The translations under genes were made by a program, and so were the position numbers. From positions 44,803 through 108,802 of the forward strand of contig NZ_MSJQ01000214.1 of NCBI RefSeq assembly GCF_014596515.1: a stretch of DNA of 64,000 nucleotides, read 5' to 3'. The notes under the pieces are model-generated. The model did not search any database. It was given only the letters and a program-made list of their open reading frames with translations, and was not told the DNA's origin. This DNA is from Streptomyces sp. CBMA156. GTDB taxonomy: Bacteria > Actinomycetota > Actinomycetes > Streptomycetales > Streptomycetaceae. Positions 25,443 to 35,372 of this stretch are shown here, one piece after another; the first letter of the stretch is position 1, and each line of letters begins with the position of its first letter.

Positions 25443-26507
25443 TCACGCCCGCCGGGCTCGCGGGCGGCGCGGTTCCACGAGAGCGGCCGGGTGCACGGCG
25501 CCGGTGCCGAAGCGCAGGCCGGCCCGGTCGATGACCGGCTCCAGCGTGCGGGCGTTCTCGATGAGCCGGTCGAAGGTCAGCTGCTCGGCCCCGCGGGCCG
25601 CCGCGGCCAGTTCGCCGACCCGCACCGTCACCGCCCGCACGCGTGCCCGTTGCAGTGCGAGTGCGGAGAGCAGCTCGTACAGCACCCGTTGCAGGGCCGG
25701 GGTGTGGGCGGTCGGCTCGCCGAGGGTGCGTGAGCGGGTGGTGGTGGACCGGTCGGCGTAGGTGACCTGTAGTTCGACGCCGCGGGCGATCTGCCCGGCC
25801 GTCCGCAGCCGGGTTCCGAGGTCGGTGGCGGCGGACAGCAGGGCGCGCCGGATCTCGGCCGGGTCGAGGACGTCGCGGTCGAAGCGGTGCGTGCTGGTGA
25901 TGCCGGCGGGCGGTCCTGCCGGTGCGACGGTGCGCCGGTCGGTGCCGTGGGCGCGCTCGTGCAGGAGGCGCCCGGTGGAGGCGCCGACGACGCGCTGCAC
26001 GGTGGCCAGGGGAAGGTCGGCGAGGTCGCCGACCGTCTCGATCCCGTACCGGGCCAGCTGGCGTTCCAGGGCGGGACCGATGCCGGGCAGGGCGCGCAGC
26101 GGGCGGCCGCGCAGGAACCGCTCCGACTCGGCCCGGTCGGCGGGCAGGACGTGGACGGTGCCGGGCGTGGCGGCGTCGGCGGCCAGGGTGGCGAGCATGC
26201 GGTTGGGCCCGATTCCGCCCGTGCTGGCCAGTCCGTAGCGGGCGGCGAGCCGGGTTTGCAGCCGGTCCGCGAGCTGTTCCGGTGCCAGCCCGAAGTAGCG
26301 TGTGGCGCCGGCCAGGTCCAGGAGCGCGCTGTCCGGGGGGAGTGCCTGGACGACGGGGGTGGTGTCGCCGAGCACCGTGAACAGTTCGCGGTAGGTCTCG
26401 AAGCCGGCACGGTGGACGCGCAGGTGAAGAATCGTTCCCGCGCTGGTGTCGGTGGCGGTCGGCGGGCGCGTGGTCATCCGGTGCGTGGTCAGCGGGCGCG
26501 TGGTCAT
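25443..26507 (-). CDS. Catalytically degenerate Y-family DNA polymerase-like protein (ImuB-like)
   Basis: About 354 residues. The thumb/HhH region (RALPGIGPALERQLARYGIETVG) and little-finger domain of Y-family polymerases are clear. However, the N-terminal palm is collapsed: ILHLRVHRAGFETYRELF joins what is normally residue 8 to about residue 90, the first metal-binding Asp is absent, and the SLDEA motif reads PPDSALLDL. It is therefore unlikely to polymerise by itself and probably acts as an adaptor for DnaE2, as ImuB does. ATG 26507 overlaps the dnaE2 stop (ATGA). The first codons contain a duplicated MTTRP segment. Confidence 0.85.
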   Translation of the reverse strand: MTTRPLTTHRMTTRPPTATDTSAGTILHLRVHRAGFETYRELFTVLGDTTPVVQALPPDSALLDLAGATRYFGLAPEQLADRLQTRLAARYGLASTGGIGPNRMLATLAADAATPGTVHVLPADRAESERFLRGRPLRALPGIGPALERQLARYGIETVGDLADLPLATVQRVVGASTGRLLHERAHGTDRRTVAPAGPPAGITSTHRFDRDVLDPAEIRRALLSAATDLGTRLRTAGQIARGVELQVTYADRSTTTRSRTLGEPTAHTPALQRVLYELLSALALQRARVRAVTVRVGELAAAARGAEQLTFDRLIENARTLEPVIDRAGLRFGTGAVHPAALVEPRRPRARRA

Positions 26508-29500
26508 CCGGCGCTCCCCTGGCTGGCGTGCCACAGCCGGCCCGCGCCACGGCCGGCCCTCGGCCGGCCCCTCTCCGCACCAGCCGCACTGTCCGCACCA
26601 CCCGCACTACCCGCACCGTCCGGGCCGGAGTGCGGTGCGGGATCGGTGGCGAGCAGGGCCCGGACGGCGGCGGTGCCACCGTCCTGGTGGGCGCCGGCGA
26701 CCTCCTCCAGGTTCCAGGCGTGGCTGCCGATCACGGTGACGGACCTGCCACGGCGTGAGACGGTGCCGCGCGCGAGCAGCAGGAAGTGGTGGAAGAGCGG
26801 GTAGGCGGCCTGCTCGTGGGTGTCGTCGAAGTAGGTCAGGTCGACCTGCCCGCCCTTGCCGCCGTCGTCCAGCGACACGAAGACGGTGCGGCGCCCGGAG
26901 CGCATGGGCGGGGTCTGGATGGCGACCTTCGCGCCGGCCACCAGTACGGTCGCGCCGGCCGGCTGCTCCCGCAGCAGATGGGAGGGGGTGACGCCGAGTT
27001 CGTCCAGCAGCGGGTGGAGCGGTTCCATGAGGTGCCGGGAGGCGTCCAGGCCGATCACCTCCAGTTCGGCCTCCAGCTCCTGGCCGGGTGTCATCGGCGG
27101 CAGTCCGCTCGTTCCCGCGGGCGGGGCGACGGGCGGGGCGAGGGTGAGCTGGCCAGGGCCGACGGCGGAGCGGTGGTGCCGGTGGAGTTCGTCGATCTGC
27201 AGGAGCAGGTCGCGGCGTCCGCTGCCGGGGGCGAGGGTGGCGAACGCGCCGGTCCGGGCCAGCCGGTCGGCGACCGGGTGGCCGGGCCGGGCGCGGGCCC
27301 AGAAGTCGGCGAGGTCGTGGAAGGGCTGGCCCTCCTGGATGCGGGCGGCCTGGTCGGCGGTGATGCCGCGGACGTCGGCCAGCGAGACGCGCAGGCCGAG
27401 GCGGCCGTCCGCGAGCCGCTCGGTCCGGTAGCCGGTGGCCGAGTGCTGGACGTCCAGCGGCAGGATCGCCACGCCGCGCCGGCGGGCGTCGGCCAGCACG
27501 AGGCGCTTGGGGTACATGCCGGGGTCGTGTTCGAGCAGCCCGGCGTAGAACGGCGCCGGGTGGTGCGCCTTCAGCCAGGCGCTCTGCAGGGTCGGCAGGG
27601 CGAACGCGGTCGCGTGGGCGCGGGCGAAGCCGTAGGCGCCCATGTTCTCCAGCATCCGCCACACCTGGTCGACCACCGCCGGCCGGTATCCGGCTTCGGT
27701 GGCGCGTTGCCGGTACCAGGCCTGGAGATTCGGTAGGCGTTCGGGCTTCGCCAGGGCGCGCCGGGCCTCCTCGCCCATCGCCAGGTCGGTGCGGGTCATG
27801 GTGGCGAACAGGCCGGCCACCTGCTCGTTGTAGATGACCACGCCGTAGGTGGAGCGCAGCCACGGCTCCAGGTCGGGGTGGGGGTAGCTGACGGGCTTCC
27901 CGCCGTGCCGGCCGAGCAGGAAGGGCCGGATCATGTCGGCCTGCACCGGGCCGGGCCGGAACAGCGAGATCTCCGCGACCAGGTCGGCGAAGGTCTCCGG
28001 CTGGAGGCGGCCCAACAGGTCCTTCTGGCCGGGGGATTCGAGCTGGAACACGCCCAGCGACTCGCCTTCGCGCAGCAGCTCGTAGGCGGCCGGGTCGTCG
28101 AGGGGCACCTGGGTGGGGTCGTCCAGGTCGATCCGCTCGCCGGTGGTCCGTTCGATCTCGCGGATCGCGTACGCCATGGACGACTGCATGCGCACGCCCA
28201 GCACGTCGAGCTTCAGGAGGCCGAGACCGTCGCCTTCGACGTCCTCCTTGTCGAACACCGTGGCGGGAAAGCCCTCGCCGGCGGTCGGCACGACGGGGGT
28301 GCGGCGCAGCAGGGTGGCGTCGGAGAGGATGACGCCGCACGGGTGCATGGCCGTGCCGCGGGGCAGTGCGTCGAGGCCTTCGACCAGGTCCCACAGCCTG
28401 CCGTACCGGCCCGCCACGGCGGCGACCTGCCGCAGTTCCGGCAGTTCCCGCAGCGCGGTGCGGGCCGAGCGGGCGGTGATGTGCGGGAACGCCTTGGCGA
28501 GCCGGCCGACCTCGTCCGGGGGCAGGCCGAGGGCGAGCCCGGCGTCGCGGATCGCCCACCGCACCCGGTAGGTCTCGGGCATCGACAGGGTGCACACCCG
28601 CTCGGTGCCGAACCGGTCCATGATCCGGCGGTAGACCTCCAGGCGGCGGGCGGACTCCACGTCGATGTCGATGTCCGGCAGGGTGCGGCGGCGCAGGTTG
28701 ACGAACCGTTCCATCAGCAGCCCGTGGTCGAGCGGGTTGGCGAAGGAGACGCCGAGCAGGTGCACCACCAGGGAGCCCGCGCCGGAACCGCGCGCCTGCA
28801 CCCGGATGCCCATCTCCCGGACGTCGTCGACGATGCGGGCGACGGTGAGCGCGTACGAGGGCCAGCCGAGCGTGTTGAGCACCTGGAGTTCCGCCTCCAG
28901 GCGGGCCCGCATCGTGGCGGAGCGGTCGTAGCCGTGGCGGACCATCGCCGCCTCGCACCGCTCGCGCAGCACCTGGGCGGACCGGCCGGGGGCGACGCCG
29001 ATGACGTGCTCCTCGGGGAAGTGCACCCGGCCGATCCCGAGATCGGCGTACGGGTCGAGGCGGCACTCGGAGGCGGTGCGGGCGGTCGCGGCCAGCAGGT
29101 GCGCCGCCCCACCCCGCTCCTGCCCGGCCGCGCGGACGACCTCCTCGGCGAGGCCGGCCATCCCGGCGGCGTCCTTCAGGGACCGCTCCCCGTTGCAGAC
29201 CCGGCCGGGTCGGATCGGGGTGAGCAGCCGGGCCGCGTCCAGGACGTCGGCGATCGGAGCCCGGTCGCCGGTCGCGTAGCGCACGGCGTTGGTGAGGACC
29301 GCCGGCAGGTCCAGCTCGGCGGCGAGGCCCACGGTGCGGGCGGCCAGCCGCAGCGATCCCGGCCCGGTGCCGGTGCGGCGGTGGTGCACGGCCTCCAGCC
29401 GCAGGTACGGCCCGAAGACGTCACGCCACGGTGCCAGCAGCTCGGTCGCCAGGTCCGTGCGGCCGTCGGCCAGCGCCCTCACCGGCTCGGACGCCGGACC

Positions 29501-29941
29501 GAGGAGTACGGTCAGGCCTTCGCCGTGCCGCCGGATCGCGCTCCAAGGCACGATCGGCTGCCCGCCGCCGGCCTGTTCCCTGGCGGCCCAGCCGGCGGTG
29601 ACCAGCGCGCACAGGTTCGCCCAGCCCTGCCCGTCGCGGGCCAGCAGCGTGACCCGGGGCGCCGAGTCGGCGACGAACGCCCCGCCCCGGGCGGGCGTGC
29701 GGCTTCTCCGCGCCGGCTGCGCCCGGCTCAGGAGCGGGACGGCGAGGTCCGCCCCGAACAGCGGCCGGATCCCGGCCCCGGCGCAGGCCCGGGCGAACCG
29801 CACCGCCCCGGCCACCGTGTCCCGGTCGGTCAGTGCCAGCTCCCGCAGGCCCAGCTCCACCGCCCGTTCGACCAGCCGGCCCGGCAGTGAGGCGCCGTAG
29901 CGCACCGAGTAGCCGGAGGCGACGTGCAGATGCGCGAACAC
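26504..29941 (-). CDS. dnaE2: Error-prone DNA polymerase III alpha subunit (DnaE2)
   Basis: 1145 residues, the usual DnaE2 length. An N-terminal PHP domain (FAHLHVASGYS) is followed by the C-family polymerase palm with the catalytic acidic motif PDIDIDVESARR, the fingers (GLLKLDVLGVRM, AYGFARAHATAFAL) and a C-terminal OB-fold region. The length and lack of a tau-binding tail separate it from replicative DnaE1. It performs damage-induced mutagenic synthesis with ImuA/ImuB-type partners; the degenerate Y-family gene overlaps it by 4 bases. GTG 29941 follows GGAGGTGA. A near-perfect LexA box lies 84-99 bases upstream. Confidence 0.95.
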   Translation of the reverse strand: MFAHLHVASGYSVRYGASLPGRLVERAVELGLRELALTDRDTVAGAVRFARACAGAGIRPLFGADLAVPLLSRAQPARRSRTPARGGAFVADSAPRVTLLARDGQGWANLCALVTAGWAAREQAGGGQPIVPWSAIRRHGEGLTVLLGPASEPVRALADGRTDLATELLAPWRDVFGPYLRLEAVHHRRTGTGPGSLRLAARTVGLAAELDLPAVLTNAVRYATGDRAPIADVLDAARLLTPIRPGRVCNGERSLKDAAGMAGLAEEVVRAAGQERGGAAHLLAATARTASECRLDPYADLGIGRVHFPEEHVIGVAPGRSAQVLRERCEAAMVRHGYDRSATMRARLEAELQVLNTLGWPSYALTVARIVDDVREMGIRVQARGSGAGSLVVHLLGVSFANPLDHGLLMERFVNLRRRTLPDIDIDVESARRLEVYRRIMDRFGTERVCTLSMPETYRVRWAIRDAGLALGLPPDEVGRLAKAFPHITARSARTALRELPELRQVAAVAGRYGRLWDLVEGLDALPRGTAMHPCGVILSDATLLRRTPVVPTAGEGFPATVFDKEDVEGDGLGLLKLDVLGVRMQSSMAYAIREIERTTGERIDLDDPTQVPLDDPAAYELLREGESLGVFQLESPGQKDLLGRLQPETFADLVAEISLFRPGPVQADMIRPFLLGRHGGKPVSYPHPDLEPWLRSTYGVVIYNEQVAGLFATMTRTDLAMGEEARRALAKPERLPNLQAWYRQRATEAGYRPAVVDQVWRMLENMGAYGFARAHATAFALPTLQSAWLKAHHPAPFYAGLLEHDPGMYPKRLVLADARRRGVAILPLDVQHSATGYRTERLADGRLGLRVSLADVRGITADQAARIQEGQPFHDLADFWARARPGHPVADRLARTGAFATLAPGSGRRDLLLQIDELHRHHRSAVGPGQLTLAPPVAPPAGTSGLPPMTPGQELEAELEVIGLDASRHLMEPLHPLLDELGVTPSHLLREQPAGATVLVAGAKVAIQTPPMRSGRRTVFVSLDDGGKGGQVDLTYFDDTHEQAAYPLFHHFLLLARGTVSRRGRSVTVIGSHAWNLEEVAGAHQDGGTAAVRALLATDPAPHSGPDGAGSAGGADSAAGAERGRPRAGRGAGRLWHASQGSAG

Positions 29942-30024
29942 CCGACATCACCTCCGGTTCCCTGCGCTCGGCCCCCTTCGTCGACACCCGGCTCCCCTTC
30001 CGATTTCTCCAGCGTAGACCGTAT

Positions 30025-30040
30025 TCGATCGTTTGTTCGA
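30025..30040. promoter_or_regulatory. LexA (SOS) box upstream of dnaE2
   Basis: TCGATC-GTTT-GTTCGA matches the actinobacterial LexA consensus TCGAAC-N4-GTTCGA at 11 of 12 positions. It lies in the 227-base gap between dnaE2 and the end of the NRPS cluster, so the mutagenesis operon should be induced by DNA damage. Confidence 0.85.
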
Positions 30041-30168
30041 CAAGCTCGTCAAGCCGTTACCCCGGGTGGGCCGACCGTGCCGTACGGTGACAGGGCCTTG
30101 CGCCGGGCGCCAGGACGGGCCGGTGCGTCGTACCGCGGGCGGAGTGGCGGCGAGGAGGGGCGTGCCGG

Positions 30169-32667
30169 CTACCGGTCCCCGCCGGCGAGCGCGGCCGCCA
30201 GGACGGGCCCGATCCGGGCCAGCGCCGCGGGGCGCATCATCCGCAGATGCGTGGTGGCGATCGCGTGGGTCGTGATGCGGCCGCCGATGTGCGGGCGCCA
30301 CTCCTCGGCCAGTGCGTTCGGTCCGGCCGTGCACAGCAGCAGGTCGCCGCCGAACCGGCCGGGGGTGAAGCGCTCGCGCAGCCGGCCGGTGTGCCCGAGG
30401 GTGGCGGTGATCCGGGTGATCGTCTCCTCCGGCAGGCTGGCATCGCCGATCTCCTCCGCGAGTGCCTCCTCGCGCGTGGTGCCGGCAAGGCCCTCCGCCT
30501 GCGCGCCGTCGGTCTCCGCGGCCACCGGCGCCACGTCCAGAACGGCCAGCAGCGCCACCTCCTGCCCCTCCCGTTCGAGCCGGACCGCGATCTCGTGGGC
30601 GACCAGCCCGCCGAACGACCAGCCGAGCAACCGGTACGGTCCGCTCGGCTGCACCGTGCGGATGCGGCGCAGGTAGTCCGCCGCCAATTGCTCGATGGTC
30701 TGCGGCATGGCGCAGTCGCCGCTCAGGCTCGGTGCCTGGAGTCCGTACAGCGGCGTCTCCGGATCGAGGTGGTGCAGCAGGCCGGCGTAGGACCAGCTCA
30801 TCCCGCTGGACGGATGGACGCAGAACAGCGGTGGCCGGCTGCCGTGCCCCCGCAGTTCGAGCAGGACGTCCCGGGCCCCGCCCTCGGTGGTGTGACCCGC
30901 GATCAGCCGCGCGAGCGCGGCCGGTGTCGGTGCCTCGAACAGGGCGCTGACCCCCAGCTCCACCCCCAGCGCGGTCCGCACCCGGTTCACCAGGCCCGTC
31001 GCCACCAGCGAGTGCCCGCCGAGGTCGAAGAACCCGTCGTCCGGGCCGACTTCGTCGATGCCGAGCACGTCGGCGAACACCGTGCACAGCACCGCCTCCA
31101 CCGGCGAGCGAGGACGGCCGGCCGACACGTCGAACACCGGTGCGGGAAGCGCCCGCCGGTCGACCTTGCCGGTGGGCGACAACGGGAACTCCGCGGAGAC
31201 CATGACCACCGCCGGCACCATGTGGGCGGGGAGCTGCCGGGAGGCGAACTCCCTTGCGGCCGCGCCCAACCGCGACGGGTCCACCGGACCGGCGGGCCTG
31301 CCCGGCGTGACGTGCCCGACCAGGCACCGCCCGCCCCGGCCGTCGGCGCCGGCGACGACCACCGCGTCCGCCACACCGGGGCACCGGGCCAGCACCGACT
31401 CGACCTCGCCCAGCTCGATCCGGAACCCCCGGATCTTCACCTGGTCGTCCATCCGCCCCGAGTACTCCAGACCCCAGCGCCCCCAGCGCACGAGGTCGCC
31501 GGTCCGGTACAGGCGCTCGCCGGCACCGCCGAACGGATCCGGCACGAACCGGTCGGCCGTCAGCCCTCCGCGGCCCCAGTAGCCCCACCCCACGCCCGCG
31601 CCGCCCACGTACAACTCGCCCACCACACCGGGCGGTACCAGGTTCGACCCGTCGTCCAGGACGTAGCAGCGAACACCGGGGAGCGGCCGGCCGACCAGAC
31701 CGGTCACGGCCGTCCGGTCGTGGTCGAGGGCGGCGTGGGTGACGTGCACGGTGGTCTCGGTGATGCCGTACATGTTCACCAGCTCGGGTTTGCCCGGACT
31801 GTGCCGCCCGTACCACTCCTCCAGCCTCGCCAGGTCGAGCGCCTCGCCGCCGAAGACCAGGTAGCGCAGGGCCAGCCGGCCCGAGGTGGCCGGGTCCTCG
31901 GCATCGGCCCGCGCCAGCTCGTAGAACGCCGACGGGGTCTGGTTGAGGACGGTGACCCGCTGGTCGGCGAGCAGCCGCAGGAAGTCCGGCGCGGACCTGG
32001 CGGTGTCGACCGGGACCACCACCAGCGTGCCACCGTGGAGGAGTGCGCCCCACAGCTCCCAGACCGAGAAGTCGAACGCGTAGGAGTGGAACAGCGTCCA
32101 GACGTCCTCGGGCCCGAAGTCGAACAGGTCGCGGGCGGCGGCGAACAGCGCCACGACGCCGGCGTGCGGGACGACGACGCCCTTCGGCCGTCCCGTCGAC
32201 CCGGAGGTGTAGATCATGTAGGCGGCGTCGCCGGGATCCCGCACGACCGGCGGAGCGCCGTCGGGGGCCTGCGCCAGCCGGGCCGCCACGGCCGGATCGT
32301 CCAGCAGGAGCACGGGGCCGTCCCCGGGCCGCGGCACCTCGGACGTGCCGACGACCACGACCGGGTCCGCGTCCCGCACCGTCCACGCGACGCGTTCCCC
32401 GGGATATCCCGGATCCAGCGGCAGGTAGGCGGCGCCGGTCTTCAGCACGGCGAGCAGCGCCACCGGCAGGTCCGGGGACCTCGGCAGGCACACCCCGACG
32501 AACGCGCCGGGGCGGGCACCGGACCCCGCCAGCAGGCGGGCCAGCCGGTTCGCCCGGCTGTCGAGCTCCCGGTAGGACAGCGACAGTTCACCGCACACCA
32601 CCGCGACGGCGTCCGGTCGTCGGCGCACCTGCTCCTCGAACAGGTCGATCAGGTTCGCGGTCACCAT
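30169..32667 (-). CDS. NRPS terminal module A-PCP-TE, predicted threonine-activating
   Basis: 832 residues started at ATG 32667. The adenylation domain (about 5-500) has [21 protein letters not shown] and YRTGDLVR. My eye alignment to GrsA gives the specificity code DFWNVGMVHK, which is the threonine code with one conservative change. The carrier domain has [10 protein letters not shown] with its Ser. The thioesterase (about 625-832) has GWSFGG and a C-terminal catalytic His (TTHLRMM). There is no condensation domain, because the C domain that would feed it is at the end of the large NRPS. It is the last gene of the cluster and overlaps the hotdog gene by 7 bases. Confidence 0.93.
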   Translation of the reverse strand: MVTANLIDLFEEQVRRRPDAVAVVCGELSLSYRELDSRANRLARLLAGSGARPGAFVGVCLPRSPDLPVALLAVLKTGAAYLPLDPGYPGERVAWTVRDADPVVVVGTSEVPRPGDGPVLLLDDPAVAARLAQAPDGAPPVVRDPGDAAYMIYTSGSTGRPKGVVVPHAGVVALFAAARDLFDFGPEDVWTLFHSYAFDFSVWELWGALLHGGTLVVVPVDTARSAPDFLRLLADQRVTVLNQTPSAFYELARADAEDPATSGRLALRYLVFGGEALDLARLEEWYGRHSPGKPELVNMYGITETTVHVTHAALDHDRTAVTGLVGRPLPGVRCYVLDDGSNLVPPGVVGELYVGGAGVGWGYWGRGGLTADRFVPDPFGGAGERLYRTGDLVRWGRWGLEYSGRMDDQVKIRGFRIELGEVESVLARCPGVADAVVVAGADGRGGRCLVGHVTPGRPAGPVDPSRLGAAAREFASRQLPAHMVPAVVMVSAEFPLSPTGKVDRRALPAPVFDVSAGRPRSPVEAVLCTVFADVLGIDEVGPDDGFFDLGGHSLVATGLVNRVRTALGVELGVSALFEAPTPAALARLIAGHTTEGGARDVLLELRGHGSRPPLFCVHPSSGMSWSYAGLLHHLDPETPLYGLQAPSLSGDCAMPQTIEQLAADYLRRIRTVQPSGPYRLLGWSFGGLVAHEIAVRLEREGQEVALLAVLDVAPVAAETDGAQAEGLAGTTREEALAEEIGDASLPEETITRITATLGHTGRLRERFTPGRFGGDLLLCTAGPNALAEEWRPHIGGRITTHAIATTHLRMMRPAALARIGPVLAAALAGGDR

Positions 32668-33401
32668 CGAAGACCTTCCCTTTCCCTCGGCGCCGGATCG
32701 GAAGAAGCACTGAGCCGGACCCAGGTGGCCTCCGCCCGGCCGAACTCGGTGCCGTCCGGACCGAACAGCGCGCTGGCCACCCGCGCGGTCCGTCCGACGG
32801 TCGCGAGGCGCCTGGCCACGACGACCGTGGGCTCGCCGGGCGGAGGGACCGCGTCGACGCGCGCGGACATCCTGCCGAGCACGTAGGGAGAGCCGCTCTG
32901 GTCGAGGGTCCAGCCGCCGGGGCAGTCCAGCACGGCCCACACGGTGTCCAGGTCCTGGTCACCGGGGGTCCAGACGCACGCGACGACATCCGGCAGGCCG
33001 TCCACACCCCCCGGAGTCAGACGCAACGCGGCCGGGTCGGTCCTGGCGGTTCCACACACCACGCACTCCGGGAACGGGTGCGCCGCCGCACCCGCGAAGG
33101 ACCCGCCCGCCCGGTCCGCGGCGGTGGCGGTGACGAACGGCGCCCCCGCCGGCCGGTCGTGCGCCGCGGCGGACACCGTCGCGACGAGCTCGTCCCCGTG
33201 CCAGACCAGTGCCCGCCCGCGGTGCGGGCGGACGGCCAGCTCGGTGTCGAGCGGCGGGGCCGCGTGCAACTGGACCACCGCGGCCGTCCCGACCACGCCG
33301 GCCGCGGTCCTGGCGAACATCCCGCACGCGTATCCGCCGTTCGCGCTGCCGGGCGGGCCGTTGTGGGTCCGGGGGATCCGGCAGGTCCGCACCTCAGTCA
33401 T
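32661..33401 (-). CDS. Hotdog-fold thioesterase-like protein in the NRPS cluster
   Basis: 246 residues. [18 protein letters not shown] at the N-terminus and a central PECVVCG followed by a second half suggest a double-hotdog acyl-thioesterase-like protein of the type widespread in actinobacteria. The CxxC-like element is typical of that group. Its role here could be hydrolysis or another reaction on a carrier-bound or CoA-bound acyl group; this cannot be decided from sequence. It overlaps the upstream Cys-hydrolase by 8 bases and the downstream NRPS by 7, which ties it firmly to the cluster. Confidence 0.7.
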   Translation of the reverse strand: MTEVRTCRIPRTHNGPPGSANGGYACGMFARTAAGVVGTAAVVQLHAAPPLDTELAVRPHRGRALVWHGDELVATVSAAAHDRPAGAPFVTATAADRAGGSFAGAAAHPFPECVVCGTARTDPAALRLTPGGVDGLPDVVACVWTPGDQDLDTVWAVLDCPGGWTLDQSGSPYVLGRMSARVDAVPPPGEPTVVVARRLATVGRTARVASALFGPDGTEFGRAEATWVRLSASSDPAPREREGLRW

Positions 33402-34131
33402 CCGAGGCCATTCCGTCGGCGAACTGCGCCAGCAGCGCGTCCGGGGCGTCCAGGAACGTGTGGTGCACGCCCGGCAGCACCACCCGGTGGACCTTCTCGG
33501 AGTACTGGTCCCACCCGCCCATGCGCTCGGGGGCGACCTCGTGGTCGGCCGACCAGCCGATCGTGGTGATCGCGGTGTCCAGCAGCACCGGCCCGGCCGG
33601 CCGGTAGGCCTTGTTGGCCTCGACGTCCGCCCGCAGCACCTCGGTGACGAGGTCCAGGACGGAGTCGTCGAGCTCGCTGTCGCTCAACGCGACGAGTTCC
33701 GCGCGGAGTTGCTCGTCGGTCATCGTCAGGTAGCTGCCGTAGGGGCCCTCGTGGGGCGCGACTTGGGAGGAGCAGAACAACCGCCGTGGCGTCGGCAGCC
33801 CCTCGCGGTGCAGCACGACGGCGACCTGGAACGCGATCAGCGCGGAACTGCAGTGCCCGAACAGCCCGAAGGGGCGGTCCATGGCGGGCAGCAGCGCCTC
33901 GACCAGGTCCTCCGCGAGCTGTTCGTAGGTCCCGAAGTGCGGTTCGCGCAGCCGGTTCTCCCGGCCGGGCAGCTGCACCGGGCAGAGGCCGGTACCGCCC
34001 GCGGCGTCCGGCCACCGGCTGAACATGGAGGCGCCCGCGCCCGAGTAGGGCAGGCAGAAGATCCGCGACGGGGTCTCCCCCGGTGGCCGGGGCAGCCACC
34101 TGCGCAGGGGAACAGCAGGTCCGCTCGTCAT
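33394..34131 (-). CDS. Type II thioesterase-like alpha/beta hydrolase with a Cys nucleophile (candidate aminoacyl shuttle)
   Basis: 245 residues of the NRPS/PKS type II thioesterase family (CLPYSGAGASMFSRW, QLPGREN, PGVHHTFLDAP). The nucleophile motif, normally GHSMGA, reads GHCSSA, placing Cys94 at the catalytic position. The Asp and His of the triad are present. Cys variants of this fold include CmaE and SyrC, which transfer an aminoacyl group from one carrier protein to another. A stand-alone A-PCP and a receiving PCP with no A domain are both encoded here, so the same job is plausible. ATG 34131 overlaps the P450 stop (ATGA). Confidence 0.85.
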   Translation of the reverse strand: MTSGPAVPLRRWLPRPPGETPSRIFCLPYSGAGASMFSRWPDAAGGTGLCPVQLPGRENRLREPHFGTYEQLAEDLVEALLPAMDRPFGLFGHCSSALIAFQVAVVLHREGLPTPRRLFCSSQVAPHEGPYGSYLTMTDEQLRAELVALSDSELDDSVLDLVTEVLRADVEANKAYRPAGPVLLDTAITTIGWSADHEVAPERMGGWDQYSEKVHRVVLPGVHHTFLDAPDALLAQFADGMASDD

Positions 34132-35372
34132 GGCCGTACTCCTCGTGCCGTCACCGGCAGGCTGGTGTATCCCGCGATGAAGTTCGACCGCAGCCGCACG
34201 GGTTCGCCGACGACCTCGATGCCGGTGAAGCCGGTCAGCAGCTCGTGGAACAGGACCCGCAGCGCGACCCGGGCGACGGTGTGCCCGACGCAGTAGTGCG
34301 GGCCGACGCCGAAGGCGATGTGCTTGTTGGGACGCCTGCGGACGTCGAACGTGTCGGGCCGCGCGAACACCGTCTCGTCGCGGTTGGCCGAGCCCAGCCA
34401 GGCGACGACCGCGTCGCCCGCGTGGACCGTGACGTCACGGATCCGCACGTCCCGCCTGGCGTAGCGCATGAAGTGCTGCGCGGGAGAGGACCAGCGCAAC
34501 GCCTCCTCCACCCCGCTGACCAGCAGGTCCGGGTGCGCCGCCCAGTCGGCCAGCGCGTCGGTTCCGGCGAGTTCGAGCAGGGCGGCGCTCGGCGGCTGGG
34601 CGGTGGTCACGTTGGCACCGAGCAGCAGGCTGTAGCAGTTGGACACGATCTCGCTCGGCGCGAGTCCCTCCCCGTCGACGCGCATGCCCAGCATCACGCC
34701 GATCAGGTCGTCGCCGGGGGCGGCGGCGTGCCGTTCCGCGACCACGTCCTGGAAGTAGGCGAACAGCTCGCGGTGCGCTCTGACGAGCGTCCTCTCCGGG
34801 CCGCCCGGGCCGGCGAAGACCGGGTCGTCCGGCGCGATGGACGCGCCCGTCAGCCTGGTCAGATCGGGCCAGTCCGACCGGGGGAGCCGCATCCACGAGC
34901 CGATGACCGCCATCGGCACGGCCGCCATCGCCGCGGCGAAGTCGAACACGCCGCCGTCCTTCATGGGGGCGAGCAACTCCCGGACCAGGGACCGGATGCG
35001 CGGCAGGTCGCGCTCCACCTCCCGGACCGACAGGGCGCGTTGCAGCGGTTCCCGCATCCTCGCGTGCCGGGGCGGGTCGGTGACCGCCATCTGCCGGCCG
35101 CCGGCCGGGTCGCCCTTGCCGAGGAGGGTGAGCAGCGACCCCTGCTCGGAGGTGAACGTGCCGTGGTCGCGCAGCACGTGCTGCACGTCGTCGTACCGGG
35201 TCACGGACCAGAACCCGCCGTCGCCGACCGGATGCCAGCTGACCGGCTCCTCCCGTCGCAGGGTGCGCCAGACGGCGTGCACGTCCGTGGTGGCGAACGT
35301 CCCCGGCTCGAACAGGTCGACCGCCGGGGCGGCGTGCATCGGGCACCGGCCCGGCTCCACGGCGAGGGTCAT
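34128..35372 (-). CDS. Cytochrome P450, candidate oxygenase of carrier-bound valine
   Basis: 414 residues. The ExxR motif (EEALR) and haem loop FGVGPHYCVGH (Cys361) are intact. The I-helix reads LLLGANVTTAQ: the usual acidic residue before Thr is replaced. This pattern resembles P450s that hydroxylate the beta carbon of amino acids bound to a carrier protein (NikQ/NovI type). It overlaps the valine-type A-PCP gene upstream and the Cys-hydrolase gene downstream by 4 bases each. The A-PCP/P450/hydrolase trio is the classic cassette for making beta-oxidised amino acids. Its product would be 3-hydroxyvaline or a dehydro form; this is inference. Confidence 0.92.
   Translation of the reverse strand: MTLAVEPGRCPMHAAPAVDLFEPGTFATTDVHAVWRTLRREEPVSWHPVGDGGFWSVTRYDDVQHVLRDHGTFTSEQGSLLTLLGKGDPAGGRQMAVTDPPRHARMREPLQRALSVREVERDLPRIRSLVRELLAPMKDGGVFDFAAAMAAVPMAVIGSWMRLPRSDWPDLTRLTGASIAPDDPVFAGPGGPERTLVRAHRELFAYFQDVVAERHAAAPGDDLIGVMLGMRVDGEGLAPSEIVSNCYSLLLGANVTTAQPPSAALLELAGTDALADWAAHPDLLVSGVEEALRWSSPAQHFMRYARRDVRIRDVTVHAGDAVVAWLGSANRDETVFARPDTFDVRRRPNKHIAFGVGPHYCVGHTVARVALRVLFHELLTGFTGIEVVGEPVRLRSNFIAGYTSLPVTARGVRP

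Noticed and set aside
27878..29890. A 670-codon plus-strand frame
   Set aside because: Antisense shadow of dnaE2, with no recognisable domain.
25443..30040. dnaE2 and its partner as part of the NRPS cluster
   Set aside because: They have their own LexA-type control and a conserved mutagenesis pairing; nothing links them to peptide synthesis except location.
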